64,000 nt of DNA from Dyella sp. ASV21 (lineage in GTDB: Bacteria > Pseudomonadota > Gammaproteobacteria > Xanthomonadales > Rhodanobacteraceae): NCBI RefSeq assembly GCF_016428975.1, contig NZ_JAELTT010000006.1, positions 1-64,000 of the forward strand. Reading direction: 5' to 3'. This document shows, piece by piece, positions 16,818 to 25,640 of this stretch. Positions within the stretch are counted from its first letter, which is position 1. The number at the start of each line of letters is the position of its first letter. Under the pieces are notes generated by a model. That model ran no database searches. It was not told the origin of the DNA and saw only the letters and a list, made by a program, of their open reading frames with translations. A program made the position numbers and the translations under genes.

Positions 16818-16916
16818 GCCTCGCCGGGTCGAAAAAACACCTACCCTTGAACTGCGCAGGGCTAAAGTCCTCCGCGGGTTGTTCCGGTGTGTTCCATCCG
16901 GCCGAGGGGGCCAGTG

Positions 16917-18032
16917 ATGACTGCCAGCCGTTTGCCGGCCGTGTTCAAGGTCGAGTGGTTTCTTGCGATCAGCCTGGCCACCACGGTGGCGTTTGTGCTG
17001 TTTGGCTCGCGCCTGCTGGCCGGACTGGAGCGTCCGGTGTGGTTGGCGCTGATCTTCGCATGGCTGTTCACGGTGATCCTGGGTTCGGCGATGTCGGTGG
17101 TGCGTCATGCCGAATGCCTGGGCGACCTGCTCGGCGAACCGTACGGCACGCTGGTGCTCACGCTGTCGATCACCGCCATCGAGGTGATCAGCATCACCGC
17201 CATCATGCTGCACGGTGACAACAACCCCACGCTGGCGCGCGACACCTTGTTCGCGGTCACCATGATCATCTTGAACGGCATGGTGGGGCTGTCGCTGCTC
17301 TCCGGCGGCTGGCGACATCGCGAGCAGCACTACAACCTGCAGGGCGCCAATGCTTATCTCGGCGTGGTGATTCCGCTAGGCATCCTGGCGCTGGTGATGC
17401 CGGACTTCACCACCACCACGCCGGGGCCAACGCTCTCGCTCGCACAGGAGAGCTTTCTGGCGGTGATCTCGGTGGGCTTGTACGTGGCCTTTCTCGGCCT
17501 GCAGACGCGGCGGCATCGTGCGTATTTTTCCGCCGTCGCGCATGAGCACGACGACAGCGCCGTCGCGCAGCGCAGCGCCACGCGCACGCTGCTGCACGCA
17601 ATGCTGCTGCTCGCCTATATGGTGCCGGTGGTGTATCTCGCCGAGAAGCTCGCCCACCCGGTGGACTATGTGGTGGAAACGTTGCGCAAGCCTGCCGCAT
17701 TGGCGGGTCTGAGCATGGCCATTCTGGTCGCCACGCCCGAGGCCATCGGTGCGGTGCGCGCGGCCCGTCGCAATCACATGCAGCGTTCGGTGAACATTTT
17801 CCTGGGCTCGGTGCTGTCCACCATCGGCCTGACCATTCCCGCGATCCTGCTCGTCAGCCATCTCACCGCGCATCCGATCGTGCTGGGTCTTCAGCACACG
17901 GATCTGGTGTTGTTCGTGCTCACGCTCGCGCTGTGTCTGGTGACCTTTTCCAGCGGGCAGACCAACGTATTGCAAGGCGCCGTGCACCTGGTCCTGTTCG
18001 TGGCCTACCTGTTCTTTATCTTCCAGGGCTGA
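16917..18032 (+). CDS. CaCA-family Ca2+/H+ antiporter, copy 1 (ChaA/y4hA-like)
   Basis: 371 residues and about eleven hydrophobic segments. The two alpha repeats of the calcium/cation antiporter superfamily are visible. The first is GEPYGTLVLTLSITAIEVIS, with the ion-binding Glu. The second is VATPEAIGAVRAAR to VLSTIGLTIPAILL. Start ATG at 16917 has GAGGGGG upstream. Its stop lies 5 bp from the stop of the convergent LysR gene. A second, related gene lies at 31103. Confidence 0.9.
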   Translation: MTASRLPAVFKVEWFLAISLATTVAFVLFGSRLLAGLERPVWLALIFAWLFTVILGSAMSVVRHAECLGDLLGEPYGTLVLTLSITAIEVISITAIMLHGDNNPTLARDTLFAVTMIILNGMVGLSLLSGGWRHREQHYNLQGANAYLGVVIPLGILALVMPDFTTTTPGPTLSLAQESFLAVISVGLYVAFLGLQTRRHRAYFSAVAHEHDDSAVAQRSATRTLLHAMLLLAYMVPVVYLAEKLAHPVDYVVETLRKPAALAGLSMAILVATPEAIGAVRAARRNHMQRSVNIFLGSVLSTIGLTIPAILLVSHLTAHPIVLGLQHTDLVLFVLTLALCLVTFSSGQTNVLQGAVHLVLFVAYLFFIFQG

Positions 18033-18037
18033 AGCGT

Positions 18038-18940
18038 TTACGGCGCGGCCATGGCGAGGCGCGCGCGCAGGTGATCGATAAAAGCGCGCACCTTGGCCGG
18101 CGGCTGGCGCCCTGAATAAACGGCGTAGATACCGCATTCGGGCAGGCTGTATTGCGCCAGCAGCACCACCAGCCGCCCTTCGCGCACGTCCTCGGTGACC
18201 AGATAGTCGGGCAGGATGCTCACGCCGGCGCCGTTGACGACCAGCGCATGCGCGGCCGCCACGTTGTTGGCTTGCGCGGTCTGGCGCATGCGTACCGTGC
18301 GGCGTGTGCCATCTGGCGCGGTGAACGTCCAGCGCAGCGGCGAGGACAGCAGCGCCAGCGCTACCCAATCCAGCGCGGCCAGTTCCTGCAGGTTGCGCGG
18401 CTCGCCGTAGCGGGCCAGATAGGAGGGCGCCGCCACCACGAGTTGCCGAAAGCCGTCCAGCCGCGCCGAACGCAAATTGGAGTCGCGCAGCCGCCCCATG
18501 CGGATGGCCAGGTCGAAGCGTTCGGCGATCAGATCGCTGACGTGATCGGCCAGCGCCAGATCGACCTGCAATTGCGGGTTGAGGCGGATGAAATCGGCCA
18601 GCGCGGGCGCCACCACGGCCGTACCGTAATCGCCGGTGGCGGTAAGGCGCAGCGTGCCGCTGGGCTTGTCCTGGCTGCGCCCCACCTGCGCGATGGCCGC
18701 TTCGGTTTCTTCCAGGATGCGCGCGCAATCGGCGTGGAATGCCGCGCCCGCTTCGGTCAGCGTCATGCGTCGCGTACTGCGCAGCAACAGCGTCACGCCC
18801 AGCTCCTGCTCCAGCCGCGCGATGTGCTGGCTGACCATCGCCTTGGTCATGCCCAGTGTTTCAGCCGCCGCCGTAAACGAGCCCGCGCGCACCAGCGCCA
18901 CGAACACCGAAAGCCGGTTGAGATTGATATCGCCCGCCAT
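18038..18940 (-). CDS. LysR-family transcriptional regulator
   Basis: 300 residues. The N-terminal winged helix is clear (LNRLSVFVALVRAGSFTAAAETLGMTKAMVSQHIARLEQELG). A periplasmic-binding-like effector domain follows (SGTLRLTATGDYGTAVVAPAL). Start at 18938-18940 was chosen over an ATG six codons upstream because GAGG precedes it. It is divergent from an NAD(P)-binding oxidoreductase gene, with a LysR box between them. It likely activates that gene and represses itself. The inducer is unknown. Confidence 0.92.
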   Translation of the reverse strand: MAGDINLNRLSVFVALVRAGSFTAAAETLGMTKAMVSQHIARLEQELGVTLLLRSTRRMTLTEAGAAFHADCARILEETEAAIAQVGRSQDKPSGTLRLTATGDYGTAVVAPALADFIRLNPQLQVDLALADHVSDLIAERFDLAIRMGRLRDSNLRSARLDGFRQLVVAAPSYLARYGEPRNLQELAALDWVALALLSSPLRWTFTAPDGTRRTVRMRQTAQANNVAAAHALVVNGAGVSILPDYLVTEDVREGRLVVLLAQYSLPECGIYAVYSGRQPPAKVRAFIDHLRARLAMAAP

Positions 18941-18950
18941 GCCGCACCTC

Positions 18951-18973
18951 ACTGTCAACTCAAACTTTACAGT
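18951..18973. promoter_or_regulatory. LysR box between divergent genes
   Basis: An interrupted palindrome, ACTGTCAA-N7-TTTACAGT, with outer ACTGT/ACAGT arms perfectly matched and 7 of 8 positions matched overall. It contains the T-N11-A core expected of LysR sites. It lies 10 bp upstream of the LysR start and 135 bp upstream of the divergent oxidoreductase gene. Confidence 0.75.
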
Positions 18974-19108
18974 GAATTCCCCTTGGGTGCGTTTATCGCG
19001 ACACGCCAGTGGCGCATCATGCCCTTCGCCGGCCGCCCACGCGGCGCGTTCACACCGATCGCGTCATGGTCAAGCGGCCTCTTCCCATCCCTCTGGAGCG
19101 CACCATCC

Positions 19109-19750
19109 ATGAAGATTGCCCTTTTCGGCGCCACCGGCCATATCGGCCACGGCATCCTCGACGAAGCCCTGTCGCGCGGCTACCAGGTGACCGCCATCGT
19201 GCGCGACGCCTCGCGGCTCACCACGCAGAACCCCAAGCTCACGGTGGTCACCGGCGACGTCGCCAAACCCGACACTTGGCTGGAGGCCGTGCGCGGCGCC
19301 GATGCCGTGGTGGCCAGCCTGTCGCCCCGCCGCGACAGCAACCCCGAAAGCATCCCTGCTAATGCCAAGCGGCTGCTGGACAACCTGCCCCAAGTCGGCG
19401 TGACGCGCCTGCTGTGGGTTGGCGGCGCCGGCTCGCTGGAAACCGCGCCGGGCGTGCGCGTGATGGATGATCCGAACTTCCCCGCCGCATGGAAAACCGA
19501 AGCCACCGTACAAGGCGAGGCGCTGGATGCGTTCCGCGCCAGTAAGGCGGCGGTGGAGTGGACCTATATCAGCCCCGCCGCGATGATCGAGGACGGTGCG
19601 CGCACCGGTCACTATCGCGTGGGCGGCGACCAGTTGCTGGTCGATGCCCACGGCAAGAGCCACATCAGCGTGGCCGACTATGCCGTCGCCCTGCTGGACC
19701 GCATCGAGAAGAACGACGCGCGTCGCCAGCGCATTACGGTCGCCTACTGA
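19109..19750 (+). CDS. NAD(P)-binding atypical short-chain reductase (NmrA/SDR a5-like)
   Basis: 213 residues with an N-terminal Rossmann motif KIALFGATGHIGHGIL, then LTVVTGDVAKPDTW and a DAVVASLSP turn. This pattern occurs in NmrA-like and flavin-reductase/NAD(P)H-binding proteins. The last part (WTYISPAAMIEDGARTGHYRVG) is also typical. There is no catalytic YxxxK motif. Divergent from the LysR gene and probably its target, it may respond to reactive electrophiles or quinones, as similar pairs do, but that is inference. Confidence 0.85.
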   Translation: MKIALFGATGHIGHGILDEALSRGYQVTAIVRDASRLTTQNPKLTVVTGDVAKPDTWLEAVRGADAVVASLSPRRDSNPESIPANAKRLLDNLPQVGVTRLLWVGGAGSLETAPGVRVMDDPNFPAAWKTEATVQGEALDAFRASKAAVEWTYISPAAMIEDGARTGHYRVGGDQLLVDAHGKSHISVADYAVALLDRIEKNDARRQRITVAY

Positions 19751-19760
19751 GGCCCGCACG

Positions 19761-19780
19761 GGGGCGGCGCAGGCCGCCCC
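19761..19780. terminator. Stem-loop between convergent oxidoreductase and copB
   Basis: GGGGCGGC (19761-19768), loop GCAG, GCCGCCCC (19773-19780): an eight-pair all-GC hairpin in the 34 bp between two convergent genes. There is no T-run on either strand. Confidence 0.55.
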
Positions 19781-19784
19781 TGAC

Positions 19785-20699
19785 TCAGAACCACACACGC
19801 ACGCCGGCCAACCAGGTGGTTTCACGCGCGTGCCATTCGGCTTCGCCCGACGCGCTCGCCGATGTTCCGAAGCGGCGCGTCCAGTTCACCCCCACGTACG
19901 GTGCGAACTTGCGGCTGAATTCATAGCGCAGGCGCAGTCCGGCCTCGGCATCCGATAGCCCGGAGGACACGCCACGCGGTGGATCGTCCTTGCCGTAGAC
20001 ATTCAACTCCACTCGAGGCTCGAGAATCAGCCGCTGCGTGAACAGCAGTTCGTAGCTCGATTCCACGCGCAGCGCCGTACGCCCCTGCTCGCCCAGGTAA
20101 AACGTGGCCTGGGTTTCGAACCCATAGGGCGCCAGCCCCTGCACGCCGGCCGCCAGCCACTGACGCGTGGGCCCCTGACCGAAATCGTGGCGTATGCCCA
20201 ACTGCGTATCCCAGAAACTCGTCCAGGCGTGGCCCCATAGCGCCTCGATGCGGCCATCCCGGGTACCGCCGGCATCGCGCTCCCCTTCGGTCTTCAACCA
20301 CACCCGATCGATGGGACCACCCCACGCACCTTGTGCCTCCCACGCGCTGGCGTAGTCGCCGCGGGTGCTACGCGTGCGCTCCAGCCGATCGAACAGCAGC
20401 ATGCCCAGTGACGCGGCATCGTCCATCTGCATGACTTCGGCCATCTGCGCCGGCGACATTGTGTGCATCGGCTGCGCAGGCGGTGGCGGCGGTACATGCT
20501 CGTTGGGTGGCAACGCATCGGTGTTCGATGCCTGCGTGGCGTGCATGGAATGATCCATGACAGGCGCCTCGTGCGATTGCGCTGGGGTGCTCTCCTGCAT
20601 GTCGTGCATTGCCGGCATGGGGTCCATGGGCGCGCTCTGCGCCGATGCCAACAGCGGCAGCAAGGCAACGGCGGCCAGCAGATAAGCTCGCGTGCTCAT
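19785..20699 (-). CDS. copB: Copper resistance protein B, outer membrane
   Basis: 304 residues: a signal peptide (YLLAAVALLPLLASA), then a Met/His-rich copper-binding region (MDPMPAMHDMQE, MDHSMHATQ, MHTMSP, MAEVMQMDD). The CopB beta-barrel domain follows (RVWLKTEGERDAGGTRDGRIEALW, LGIRHDFGQGPTRQWLAAGVQGLAPYGFE) and ends in an aromatic residue as barrel proteins do. The start overlaps the copA stop (ATGA). It acts with CopA in periplasmic copper sequestration or oxidation. Confidence 0.95.
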   Translation of the reverse strand: MSTRAYLLAAVALLPLLASAQSAPMDPMPAMHDMQESTPAQSHEAPVMDHSMHATQASNTDALPPNEHVPPPPPAQPMHTMSPAQMAEVMQMDDAASLGMLLFDRLERTRSTRGDYASAWEAQGAWGGPIDRVWLKTEGERDAGGTRDGRIEALWGHAWTSFWDTQLGIRHDFGQGPTRQWLAAGVQGLAPYGFETQATFYLGEQGRTALRVESSYELLFTQRLILEPRVELNVYGKDDPPRGVSSGLSDAEAGLRLRYEFSRKFAPYVGVNWTRRFGTSASASGEAEWHARETTWLAGVRVWF

Positions 20700-22444
20700 G
20701 CCACCACTACCTCGCGGAACATGCCCGCCTCCATGTGGTAGAGCAGATGGCAGTGATAGGCCCAGCGCCCGAGCGCATCGGCACTGACCCGATAGCTCAC
20801 GCGCTGCGCAGGCTGCACCATCACCGTGTGCTTGCGCACCTGGAAACTGCCATCCGGCGCCTCCAGTTCGCTCCACATCCCGTGCAGATGAATGGGGTGG
20901 GTCATCATGCTGTCGTTGTTCAACACGATGCGCACGTGCTCACCATGGCGCAATCGCAACGGCTCGGCCTGGGAATAGCGCTTGGCGTCGAACGACCACA
21001 GGTAGCGCTCCATGTTGCCGGTGAGACGCAACTGGATTTCGCGATCCACCCGCGGCGAGATCGGCGCATCCACGGCGTGCAGATCGGCATAGCTGAGCAC
21101 GCGCCGCCCGTTGTCGCGCAAGCCCACGCCCGGATCATCGAGGTTGCTGCGCGGCGCGGGCACACGCATATCCACTTCCGGCCCCGTCGGGAGCGGTGCG
21201 GACGTAACGTGCGCCATGGACACCGGCATACCCGGCATGCCGGGCATCGCGTCCATCGCCATGCCTGCCATGTCGCCATGCCCGCCGTGGTTCATGCCAT
21301 CGTGATCCATCGCACCCATCATGTCGGCCATGCTCAGCAACGGCCGGGGGTCCAATGGCGGCACGTCCGCATTCATGCCGGCGCGCGGCGCCAGCGTGCC
21401 GCGCGCATAGCCCGTGCGGTCCATGCTTTGCGCGAAGATGGTCCAGGCGCGGTCTGCGCTGGGTTGCACGATCACGTCGTAGGTCTCGGCCGCGCCAATG
21501 CGAAACTCATCCACGCTTACCGGTTCCACCGGCTGGCCATCGGCGGCCACCACCGTCATCTTCAAGCCGGGAATGCGCACGTCGAAGAACGTCATGGACG
21601 AGCCGTTGATAAAGCGCAGGCGTAGCCTGTCGCCGGCATCGAACCGACCGGTCCAGTTGCCGGCCGGCGTGCGCCCGTTCACCAGATACGTATAGGCCGT
21701 AGCGGAAACATCCGCCAGGTCGGTGGGGTCCATGCGCATTTGATTCCACATGCGGCGCTCGGCCAGGGTACGGGATACGCCATCGCGCCCGGTCTCACGC
21801 AGAAACTCGCCGACGGTGCGCTTGCCATAATTGTAGTAATCGCCTTGCTTCTTCAGGTTGGCGTAGATGGTTTCCGGGTCAAGGTCGGTCCAGTCGTTGA
21901 GCATGACCACGTAATCGCGTTCGGCCAGATGACGCTCGCCGCCGCGCGGTTCCACCACGATGGGGCCATACAGTCCGGTCTGTTCCTGGAAACGCGAATG
22001 GCTGTGATACCAGTACGTGCCCGCCTGGTTCACGGTGAAGCGATAGACATACTCACCGCCTGGCGGAATGCCATCGAAACTCAGGCCAGGCACACCATCC
22101 ATATCGGCGGGCAGCACCATGCCGTGCCAATGAATGGAACTGGTTACCGGCAGGCGATTGCGCACGCGCAGGGTCACCGTGTCGCCCTGGCGCCAACGCA
22201 GAAGCGGCGCCGGCAATTGTCCGTTGACTACCGTGGCGATACGGCGACGACCGGTGAAATCCACTGGCAGCTCGCCGATGTCCAACTCAAAATGCGTACC
22301 GCTCAGCTCGGCGCGCGGCGTGATTGCCTGGGCCAGCGCATCGCCGCGCCACAGGCCTAGCCCGGCCGCCACGCCACCCAGCGCCAACCCTTGTACGAAA
22401 CGTCGTCGCGACGGCTGAAAGCCGCGCGTATCCTGCATGCTCAT
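20696..22444 (-). CDS. copA: Copper resistance multicopper oxidase CopA
   Basis: 582 residues with a twin-arginine signal (SRRRFVQGLALGG), so exported folded. Copper-site motifs appear in order: SIHWHGM, GTYWYHSHS, HPIHLHGM and the type 1/3 site WAYHCHLLYHMEAGM. A Met-rich stretch before the last domain (DMMGAMDHDGMNHGG, MPGMPGMPVSM) is typical of CopA/PcoA. It lies between copL and copB. It probably oxidises Cu(I) to the less toxic Cu(II) in the periplasm. Confidence 0.97.
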   Translation of the reverse strand: MSMQDTRGFQPSRRRFVQGLALGGVAAGLGLWRGDALAQAITPRAELSGTHFELDIGELPVDFTGRRRIATVVNGQLPAPLLRWRQGDTVTLRVRNRLPVTSSIHWHGMVLPADMDGVPGLSFDGIPPGGEYVYRFTVNQAGTYWYHSHSRFQEQTGLYGPIVVEPRGGERHLAERDYVVMLNDWTDLDPETIYANLKKQGDYYNYGKRTVGEFLRETGRDGVSRTLAERRMWNQMRMDPTDLADVSATAYTYLVNGRTPAGNWTGRFDAGDRLRLRFINGSSMTFFDVRIPGLKMTVVAADGQPVEPVSVDEFRIGAAETYDVIVQPSADRAWTIFAQSMDRTGYARGTLAPRAGMNADVPPLDPRPLLSMADMMGAMDHDGMNHGGHGDMAGMAMDAMPGMPGMPVSMAHVTSAPLPTGPEVDMRVPAPRSNLDDPGVGLRDNGRRVLSYADLHAVDAPISPRVDREIQLRLTGNMERYLWSFDAKRYSQAEPLRLRHGEHVRIVLNNDSMMTHPIHLHGMWSELEAPDGSFQVRKHTVMVQPAQRVSYRVSADALGRWAYHCHLLYHMEAGMFREVVVA

Positions 22445-22524
22445 TTCACTGCTCCGTCAGCCGTATCCGTTGCGCGGACACGTCACATCGACCGACTCAT
22501 CGGCCATGACCATCGAACGGAGAA

Positions 22525-22884
22525 TCAGGCGACCGGTGGTCGCAACGGTGGCTCGTAGACGGGCTGAGGCGCCACTTGGCGATAGACCCGCCAAACCGCG
22601 CTCGTGGGAGCGGCCTGCCGCAGCGCAAGGGCCAACACGGTGGGCGTATACAGCGATGCGTGCGCGCAACAGCCATCGGTCGCATCGGCGGCGGTTTGAC
22701 CCGCATCGTGATGATGCGCATCCACGCCGTGCTGCATGCCCATCACGCTGTCAGCCATCACCATGGCGGCACAACAATCAGACGACCGCGCCCAGACCGC
22801 ACTCGCCAACGTCAGCCACGCACACAGCGCCAGCGCGAACACGGCGCGGCAACGGCGAAAGTGGCGCAAGAGAGGGCGAGTCAT
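22525..22884 (-). CDS. copL: CopL-like copper-responsive leader protein
   Basis: A 119-residue protein with a signal-like N-terminus (VFALALCAWLTLASAVWA) and a Cys/His/Met-rich middle (SDCCAAMVMADSVMGMQHG, DAHHHDAG, GCCAHA). A proline-rich tail follows. It lies 80 bp upstream of copA in the same direction. In Xanthomonas the gene at this place, copL, is needed for copper induction of copAB. By position, length and Cys/His content this is its counterpart. Sequence similarity among CopL proteins is low, so the name rests partly on context. Confidence 0.8.
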   Translation of the reverse strand: MTRPLLRHFRRCRAVFALALCAWLTLASAVWARSSDCCAAMVMADSVMGMQHGVDAHHHDAGQTAADATDGCCAHASLYTPTVLALALRQAAPTSAVWRVYRQVAPQPVYEPPLRPPVA

Positions 22885-23176
22885 GAGGGCAGGATAGCGA
22901 GTGGGCGGTCAGGGGCTCAACTCTGGAGGTGGGTTTGCGCGGGCTGGTGGGCTGAGTTGGTGCTTGGCGGATGGAGCAGTAGTGGTTTTTGGACTGGCTG
23001 CCTGCTTCTGCGGGGATCACGTTACGGGTGAGGGTCGGGGTGTGTTCCGCTCTCTACCCAGGCTCTGCCTTCTCCGGGGGCGCCGCAAGCCTGGGCGCGT
23101 CCTTCCTCCCCCCCAAAACAAGCACCTGATCCGCAGCCCCCTATAATCACCCTCCAATCTCGCGGCCCCGCACCCC
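22885..23176. other. copL-rlmJ divergent intergenic region
   Basis: 292 bp between divergent genes, with G/T-rich composition on the + strand that differs from coding DNA. It holds an 8-bp inverted repeat, CCCAGGCT (23057-23064) and AGCCTGGG (23088-23095). A consensus -10 box TATAAT lies at 23142-23147, 29 bp before the rlmJ start; no good -35 was seen. The copper-responsive copL promoter must lie in the left part, but I cannot place it. Confidence 0.5.
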
Positions 23177-24058
23177 ATGAACTATCGCCACGCCTATCAC
23201 GCCGGCAACTTCGCCGACGTCCTCAAGCACACCGTGCAGCTCGCCCTGATCGAGGCAATGCAGGCCAAACCCACGCCGTTTGCCTTCATCGATACGCACG
23301 CGGGTAGCGGCTGCTATGCGCTCGATAGTGCCGAGGCAGGCAAGACCGGCGAGTACAAGGATGGTATCTCGCGGCTGCTGTTTCCCGACCTGCATGCTTC
23401 CAACGGCAAGGCCGCGCCGCTTCCACCGCTGCTTCGGCGCTGGCTGGACAGCATTATCAAGCTGCCGGGCAACGAGCATGGCCTGAAGCTGTATCCGGGT
23501 TCTCCCTTGCAGGCTGCGCGCGCCATGCGCGAAGGCGACAGCGCACAGTTGTGCGAGCTGCATCCGGAAGAAGCCGTGCGCCTGCGCGAGCTGTTTCATC
23601 ACGACAACCGCGTGCATGTGCATCAGCGCAACGGCTACGAGGCGCTGAAAGCGCTGTTGCCGCCCAAGGAAAAGCGCGGACTGGTGTTGATCGACCCGCC
23701 GTACGAAGCGCAGGAGGCGGAGTATCGCGTGATCGAGCAGACGCTCAAGCTCGCCCTGGAGCGCTGGCCGACGGGTGTGTATGCGATCTGGTATCCGATC
23801 AAGCTGCGTAGCCAGGTGCAGCCCTTCCATCGCTGGCTCCAGCGCTGTGGCGCCCGCCGCGTGCTGCGTGCCGAGCTGCTGGTGCGCAGCGACGACTCGC
23901 CGTTGCGCCTTAACGGCACGGGCATGGTGGTGCTCAATGCGCCGTGGAAGCTCGACGAGGTGCTGCGCGAGCCGTTGCGCGCCATGACGACGCTGCTGTC
24001 TCAGGATCGTCCGGCGCAATGGCGATTGGATTGGCTGGTGGAAGACACCGCCAGCTGA
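23177..24058 (+). CDS. rlmJ: 23S rRNA (adenine2030-N6)-methyltransferase
   Basis: 293 residues, family length. Opens MNYRHAYHAGNFADVLKH, the RlmJ signature. The SAM-binding region is FIDTHAGSGCYAL and the catalytic motif is VLIDPPYE (D/N-P-P-Y type). QPFHRWLQRCGARRVLRAELLVR and WKLDEVL follow. It methylates A2030 of 23S rRNA. It appears to be a single gene, with a TATAAT box upstream. Confidence 0.96.
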   Translation: MNYRHAYHAGNFADVLKHTVQLALIEAMQAKPTPFAFIDTHAGSGCYALDSAEAGKTGEYKDGISRLLFPDLHASNGKAAPLPPLLRRWLDSIIKLPGNEHGLKLYPGSPLQAARAMREGDSAQLCELHPEEAVRLRELFHHDNRVHVHQRNGYEALKALLPPKEKRGLVLIDPPYEAQEAEYRVIEQTLKLALERWPTGVYAIWYPIKLRSQVQPFHRWLQRCGARRVLRAELLVRSDDSPLRLNGTGMVVLNAPWKLDEVLREPLRAMTTLLSQDRPAQWRLDWLVEDTAS

Positions 24059-24148
24059 ACCCACAACGCGTTCAGCGACCGGTGTCTACCGACGACCCGG
24101 GTGGCCCGTTAAGCTGGGTATCTCGTAACCCGGAAGCCGGAGTCCGCC

Positions 24149-24667
24149 ATGTCCATTCGCCTCGCCCCCGTTCTGCGTCGCGGCCTCCTGCCCGCCAGCC
24201 TGCTCGCGCTGGCGGCGTGTGCACCGGCACCGATCTACAAGCCCTCGCCCACCACCGTGGCGGTGGCGCCCAATATGGTGGCGCAAACCCCGGAGCGGTT
24301 CGCCAATGCCGATGTGATCTGGGGCGGTCGCGTGGTGGAAGTACGCAACCTGCCCGACCGCAGCGAAGTGGAGATCGTCGGCTACCCGTTGGACAACTCC
24401 CAGCGCCCCAAGGTGGACGACAACGGCGGCTGGGGCCGCTTCATCGCGGTGATGCCGGGCTATGTGGAACCCTATAACTACCCGCCCGGTTCGCTGGTGA
24501 CCCTGGCCGGTCGCCTCACCGGCAACCGCGCGGGCAACGTGGGGCAGGCCAACTACGTGTTTCCGCTGGTGAGCGTGGCGCAATCGCATGTGTGGACGGC
24601 CGCCGAGTTGCAGAACGGCAAGTCCAACGTGAGCTTTGGCTTGGGTCTCGGCGTGGGCATCCGCTAA
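24149..24667 (+). CDS. Slp-family outer membrane lipoprotein
   Basis: 172 residues with a lipoprotein signal and lipobox LAAC, placing the lipidated Cys at residue 24. The mature part has FANADVIWGGRVVEVRNLPDRSEVEIVGYPLD and YNYPPGSLVTLAGRLTG, the core of Slp (starvation lipoprotein) proteins. Function is not well defined; it is often linked to stationary phase or stress. It lies 90 bp after rlmJ. Confidence 0.88.
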   Translation: MSIRLAPVLRRGLLPASLLALAACAPAPIYKPSPTTVAVAPNMVAQTPERFANADVIWGGRVVEVRNLPDRSEVEIVGYPLDNSQRPKVDDNGGWGRFIAVMPGYVEPYNYPPGSLVTLAGRLTGNRAGNVGQANYVFPLVSVAQSHVWTAAELQNGKSNVSFGLGLGVGIR

Positions 24668-24725
24668 GCCTCGACGCGGGCGGCTGGCCCGTTACACTGC
24701 GGCCTTCGTTGCATGGGAAGGCACG

Positions 24726-25634
24726 ATGGCCGCAAACGCCAATTCGCTCAGGGCGATCCTGCTCGCGCTGGGTGCGAACTTCGCTATTTTTGCCAGCAAG
24801 CTGGTCGCCGCGCTGTTGACCGGATCGGGCGCCATGCTCGCCGAGGCGGTGCACTCGCTGGCCGATTGCGGCAATCAGGGGCTCTTGCTGTTCGGCATGC
24901 GCCAGGCCGATCGCCCCGCGTCGGACGAATACCCCCTCGGCTGGGGCCGCGCGATGTATTTCTGGTCGTTTCTGGTGGCCATGCTGCTGTTCAGCGTGGG
25001 CGGCATGTTTTCCATCTATGAAGGCGTACACAAGCTCAGCCATCCCGAGCCACTCAAGTGGCCGTGGCTGGCGATTGGCGTGCTGGGCTTTGGCGTGGTC
25101 GCCGAATCGTTCTCGATGCACGGCTGCCTGCAAGAAGTGAACAAGGCCCGCGAGGGACGCAGCCTGTGGCGCTGGTTCCACGAAACGCGTTCGAGCGAAC
25201 TGCTGGTGATCTTCGGCGAGGATCTGGCCGCCTTGCTTGGCCTGGCGATTGCGCTGGTGGCGGTGATCGCCACCATGCTCACCGGCAATCATCTCTATGA
25301 TGCCGTGGGCACCATCGTCATCGGCGTGCTGCTGGTGGTGGTGGCCATCGCGGTAGCCAAGGAAGTGAAGGACCTGCTGATCGGCCAGGGCGTGGAGCCC
25401 AAGCGGCGCGAACAGATCATCGCCTTCATCAACGCACGCCCGGAAGTGGACGTAGTGCTCAACCTCATCACCTTGCAGATGGGCCCCGACGTAATGGTGG
25501 CGGTAAAGGCGCGCATGGCGCCCGCACCCGACCAGGGCACGCTGATCCGGGGCATCAATGACGTGGAGCGTGCCATGAAGGCCCAGTTCACCGATATCCG
25601 CTGGAGTTTCTTCGAGCCGGACGTAACGGACTGA
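24726..25634 (+). CDS. Cation diffusion facilitator, ZnT9-like subgroup
   Basis: 302 residues, six predicted helices. The helix-2 metal motif AEAVHSLADCGNQ is present (H..D). In helix 5 the usual HxxxD is replaced by FGEDLAALLGL, with Glu for His. This is the pattern of the SLC30A9/ZnT9-like subgroup. The cytoplasmic tail (INARPEVDVVLNLITLQMGPDVMVAVKARM) has the ferredoxin-like fold pattern of CDF proteins. It probably moves Zn2+ or another divalent metal, but the altered site makes the substrate uncertain. Confidence 0.88.
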   Translation: MAANANSLRAILLALGANFAIFASKLVAALLTGSGAMLAEAVHSLADCGNQGLLLFGMRQADRPASDEYPLGWGRAMYFWSFLVAMLLFSVGGMFSIYEGVHKLSHPEPLKWPWLAIGVLGFGVVAESFSMHGCLQEVNKAREGRSLWRWFHETRSSELLVIFGEDLAALLGLAIALVAVIATMLTGNHLYDAVGTIVIGVLLVVVAIAVAKEVKDLLIGQGVEPKRREQIIAFINARPEVDVVLNLITLQMGPDVMVAVKARMAPAPDQGTLIRGINDVERAMKAQFTDIRWSFFEPDVTD

Positions 25635-25640
25635 TCCGCC

